Assembly (NCBI GenBank): GCA_900550545.1
Contig: URSS01000002.1
Span: 1-64,000, forward strand
DNA: 64,000 nt
DNA from: an uncultured Lachnobacterium sp.
GTDB lineage: Bacteria; Bacillota; Clostridia; Lachnospirales; Lachnospiraceae
Direction of reading: 5' to 3'
Below the pieces are notes generated by a model, which saw only the letters and a program-made list of their open reading frames with translations, made no database searches and was not told the DNA's origin. This document shows, one piece after another, positions 61,624 through 64,000 of this stretch; the first letter of the stretch is position 1; each line of letters begins with the position of its first letter. A program made the position numbers and the translations under genes.

Positions 61624-62247
61624 CTATTCAATTCCGACCGCATGCTTCGCAATCCGGTCTGCTTCTTCATTGCCTTCTACGCCGGAATGTCCCTTTACCT
61701 TGACAAAGGTAAGTTTTAACCGGCTGCGTATAGACTGCACATAATCGTAATACGCAATAGTTCCCTGTTTATTGCGTTTCCACTGACCGGTCGCCCACAT
61801 TTCAATTCCCATATAATCATAATATATGGTAAGTTCCGTGAGTCCAAGTTCAAGTGCTAATTTCATGGCCGCCATACTTCCTAAAACTTCTCCTGCAACA
61901 TTGCGCATGGCAGCCATCTCCGGGTCAGTCCCAGATCCCTGTACCACATGGCGCTGCCCGTTTGTAACAAGGAAACCACCATATCCGTATACAGAAGTTG
62001 CTGTATTAAAGGAACCATCCACGAAAGCATAATGCTCCGGCTCCTTTGAAAACGCCTGCTTTGTCTCTTTGCCGGAGTTGTTTTCTATTACCATTTCATC
62101 CCCAACAAACGCAAGAGCCTCTTCTTTTGTCTTAAAACTCTTGTATTTTGCTCCAGGGTATCCATCTACCACTTTCTTGCAAATGTCCCATGAGTAATAA
62201 ATACCGGGTTTTCTGCCGCATCGGACAGCATAATATTTTCCTGCCAT
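61624..62247 (-). CDS. Ribonuclease HI with N-terminal viroplasmin-type domain
   Basis: The 207-residue protein has an N-terminal caulimovirus viroplasmin-like RNA-hybrid binding domain (about 1-47: YYAVRCGRKPGIYYSWDICKK, KSFKTKEEALAF) and a C-terminal RNase H domain (about 70-207) with acidic residues in YAFVDGSFN, the helix around LGSMAAMKLAL, IYYDYMGIE and GHSGVEGNEEADRIAKHAV. It degrades RNA in RNA-DNA hybrids. GGAGG precedes the ATG. Confidence 0.9.
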   Translation of the reverse strand: MAGKYYAVRCGRKPGIYYSWDICKKVVDGYPGAKYKSFKTKEEALAFVGDEMVIENNSGKETKQAFSKEPEHYAFVDGSFNTATSVYGYGGFLVTNGQRHVVQGSGTDPEMAAMRNVAGEVLGSMAAMKLALELGLTELTIYYDYMGIEMWATGQWKRNKQGTIAYYDYVQSIRSRLKLTFVKVKGHSGVEGNEEADRIAKHAVGIE

Positions 62248-62265
62248 ACTTCCTCCGCTAAGCTA

Positions 62266-63018
62266 TTATTCATGCAGTTTTTCAATGATCTGCTCTTTCA
62301 AATCATACGCACGATCCTTTACCGTTCTGCCCGCTGTACGCGAAACAAGAATTGCCGACACAAGTTTCGATGCCACATCCATATGTCCGAGTTTATATGC
62401 CATGCTTGCGACAAGATAATTCACGGTATGCTCATCCATGCCGCAAATCGGAAAATTTTCGGATGCAATAGCATCAATAAACCCTTCGTATGCCTGTTTA
62501 TAGTACGCGTTTTCCTGCTGTCTGCATGTCTGAATTTTTTCCGCCACATCTGCACGCTGCTCTGCTTCCAACTGTTCAATTTGCCCACGATACAGCCATG
62601 AAATTTTCAAACAGATATATGCTTTCTCACTTGCACGCCCCTTCTTTACAATCGCATTGTAAAAAGCAAGTTTATACCGATCAATTGCTTTATCATAGGA
62701 GTACGGTGTAATCTTTTTCTCCTCATCACCGTTTTCAGCAGGATGGAACTTACTGCAGACACCTTCCCTGATCAACATTTTCTGACCTCTCGTCAAATCG
62801 GTAAAAAATCGGTTAAGTGCCGTATAACCACAATATGGACAAGACACCACATCATATTTAATAGTGTCCACATCCGGATGACGGGGTCTCAAATCAAAAT
62901 CCGATTCCAGACGACGCACACGACCTGTCTTCACCACTCTGGTACGAAATGTACTGTCGCAAACCGGACACTCCACATTCTTATCAAGCAGATACTCCGC
63001 TTCCTTCTCCGCTGTCAT
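62266..63018 (-). CDS. DUF2225 family protein
   Basis: The 250-residue cytoplasmic protein has two Cys pairs in the N-terminal part (CPVCDSTF and CPYCGYTAL), a likely zinc ribbon, with RPRHPDVDTIKYDVVSC between, then TPR-like helices (DKAIDRYKLAFYNAIVKK, AYICLKISWLYRGQ). This matches the DUF2225 family of unknown function in Firmicutes. GGGAG precedes the ATG. Confidence 0.85.
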   Translation of the reverse strand: MTAEKEAEYLLDKNVECPVCDSTFRTRVVKTGRVRRLESDFDLRPRHPDVDTIKYDVVSCPYCGYTALNRFFTDLTRGQKMLIREGVCSKFHPAENGDEEKKITPYSYDKAIDRYKLAFYNAIVKKGRASEKAYICLKISWLYRGQIEQLEAEQRADVAEKIQTCRQQENAYYKQAYEGFIDAIASENFPICGMDEHTVNYLVASMAYKLGHMDVASKLVSAILVSRTAGRTVKDRAYDLKEQIIEKLHE

Positions 63019-63053
63019 ATTTATATTCTCCCATCTATTCTTCGCAATTTATT

Positions 63054-64000
63054 TTATGCCGGATTTTTCGGCAGCTTAAAAGAACTCTTCAATGAAACAA
63101 TGCGGTTGAATACCGGCTGTCCCGGTTTGGAGTCTTTATAGTCTGCGCAGAAGAATCCCTGACGTACAAACTGGAAGCTCTCATATGGCTTTGCTTCCAT
63201 CAGGGCAGGCTCAACAATACTGTCTGTAAGTATTGTAAGAGAATTTGGATTCAGGTTCAGACTGCCGTCCTCATTGTATACACCAAGTTCTTCATTTACG
63301 ATGTTCTCATACAGGCGAATGGTTGCTTTCTGTCCATACTCTGCAGAAACCCAGTGAATCGTTCCTTTGACTTTACGTCCATCCGGGCTGTTTCCACCCT
63401 TAGATGCCGGATCGTACGTACAATGGATTACTGTCACATTGCCATTCTCATCCTTTTCATAGCTTTCACATTTCACGAAATATGCGTTCATCAAGCGCAC
63501 TTCATTGCCTGGGAACATACGGAAATATTTCTTAGGCGGCTCCTCCATGAAGTCATCTCTTTCGATGTAAAGCTCTCTTGTAAACGGAACAGTTCTCTGT
63601 CCAAGCTCCGGATTCTCTAGGTTGTTATCTACCGGAAGCTGCTCTACCTGTCCTTCCGGATAGTTGTCAATAACAACTTTTACTGGATCAAGCACTGCCA
63701 TCATACGAGGACGTTTCATCTTCAAATCCTCACGAATACAGTACTCTAACATTGCATAATCCACGGAGCTGTTTGCCTTGGAAATTCCACATAATTCTAC
63801 AAAATTCTGGATAGATTCCGGTGTATAACCTCTGCGGCGAAGTGCTGCAATGGAAACGAGACGCGGATCATCCCATCCGTCAACTATGTTTTCTTCTACA
63901 AGCTTCTTAATATAACGCTTTCCTGTTACAACATTGGTCAGATATAATTTTGCAAACTCGATCTGTTTTGGTGTATCATCCGCACTTGTCTTATACCCAA
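63054..64000 (-). CDS. glnS: Glutaminyl-tRNA synthetase, C-terminal part (N terminus beyond window)
   Basis: The frame stays open to the window edge; about 315 codons are visible and the N-terminal catalytic half is outside. It shows VDGWDDPRLVSIAALRRRGYTPESI, then the anticodon-binding region with AVLDPVKVVIDNYPEG and a C-terminal beta-barrel ending KLPKNPA. The KMSKR-like position reads VVTGKRYIKK rather than VMSKRKL, keeping the Lys-Arg pair. Partial by truncation, not broken. Confidence 0.93.
   Translation of the reverse strand, partial: GYKTSADDTPKQIEFAKLYLTNVVTGKRYIKKLVEENIVDGWDDPRLVSIAALRRRGYTPESIQNFVELCGISKANSSVDYAMLEYCIREDLKMKRPRMMAVLDPVKVVIDNYPEGQVEQLPVDNNLENPELGQRTVPFTRELYIERDDFMEEPPKKYFRMFPGNEVRLMNAYFVKCESYEKDENGNVTVIHCTYDPASKGGNSPDGRKVKGTIHWVSAEYGQKATIRLYENIVNEELGVYNEDGSLNLNPNSLTILTDSIVEPALMEAKPYESFQFVRQGFFCADYKDSKPGQPVFNRIVSLKSSFKLPKNPA

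Noticed and set aside
63054..63764. glnS as a truncated pseudogene starting at 63764
   Set aside because: The frame continues open with conserved GlnRS sequence to the window edge; the shorter start is internal.

Overview
The window reads as chromosome of a low-to-moderate GC Firmicute, most likely a Clostridia gut-type organism of the Lachnospiraceae. The reasons are strong AGGAGG ribosome sites, the blocks rpmF/yceD/plsX/acpP/rnc/smc/ftsY and alaS, an rpsU-type S21, BspA-like surface proteins, and secreted proteins with SipW/TasA-type signal peptides. The family placement is inference from gene content. No rRNA, tRNA, CRISPR array, IS element or phage gene was recognised. No gene-free stretch exceeds 300 bases; the longest is 42161-42410, about 250 bases.

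1-3362: an undecaprenyl-phosphate sugar phosphotransferase (first enzyme of exopolysaccharide, EPS, assembly) with a tiny membrane protein behind it. Divergent from it is a two-component system with a soluble histidine kinase.

3379-12384: the most interesting part is a lasso-peptide (RiPP) biosynthesis island. It holds two small precursor genes with the same leader (6530-6691 on + and 11664-11846 on -), two asparagine-synthetase-like macrolactam cyclases, two HPr-kinase-like peptide kinases, one PqqD-like recognition protein, one transglutaminase-like leader peptidase and one ABC exporter. Precursor 1 leads cyclase 1, kinase 2 and cyclase 2 on +. The - strand operon kinase 1/PqqD/ABC diverges from it. 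Precursor 2 converges on the + operon and lies behind the B2 peptidase. All parts for two related, possibly phosphorylated lasso peptides are present, sharing one recognition, cleavage and export machinery.

12404-36437: a long - strand EPS/capsule locus. It contains rmlBDAC (dTDP-rhamnose), a CpsD-like ATPase with a degenerate P-loop, a membrane-anchored CARDB-type protein, a CpsC/Wzz-like protein, a PssD/PssE glycosyltransferase pair, several GT2 enzymes, a GT92 enzyme, a pyruvyl transferase with an FrhB-like partner, a Wzy-like polymerase, a Wzx flippase, a nucleotidyltransferase-like protein, two small membrane paralogues, and two secreted beta-helix/BspA proteins. Just upstream sits a MerR regulator fused to a methyltransferase. 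The rml promoter carries a textbook MerR-type operator: a 9-bp-arm dyad inside a 19-bp spacer.

37723-45259: a Gfo/Idh/MocA oxidoreductase, rpsU, a chemoreceptor paired with an orphan sugar-binding lipoprotein, alaS and a small membrane protein.

45405-48847: a four-gene operon of secreted surface proteins, two of TasA/SipW type, without a dedicated signal peptidase or sortase in view.

49046-64000: housekeeping genes on the - strand (ilvA, ftsY, smc, rnc, acpP, plsX, rpmF, yceD, ackA, aroB, RNase HI, a DUF2225 protein, and glnS cut by the window edge), with tmcAL on + divergent from ackA.
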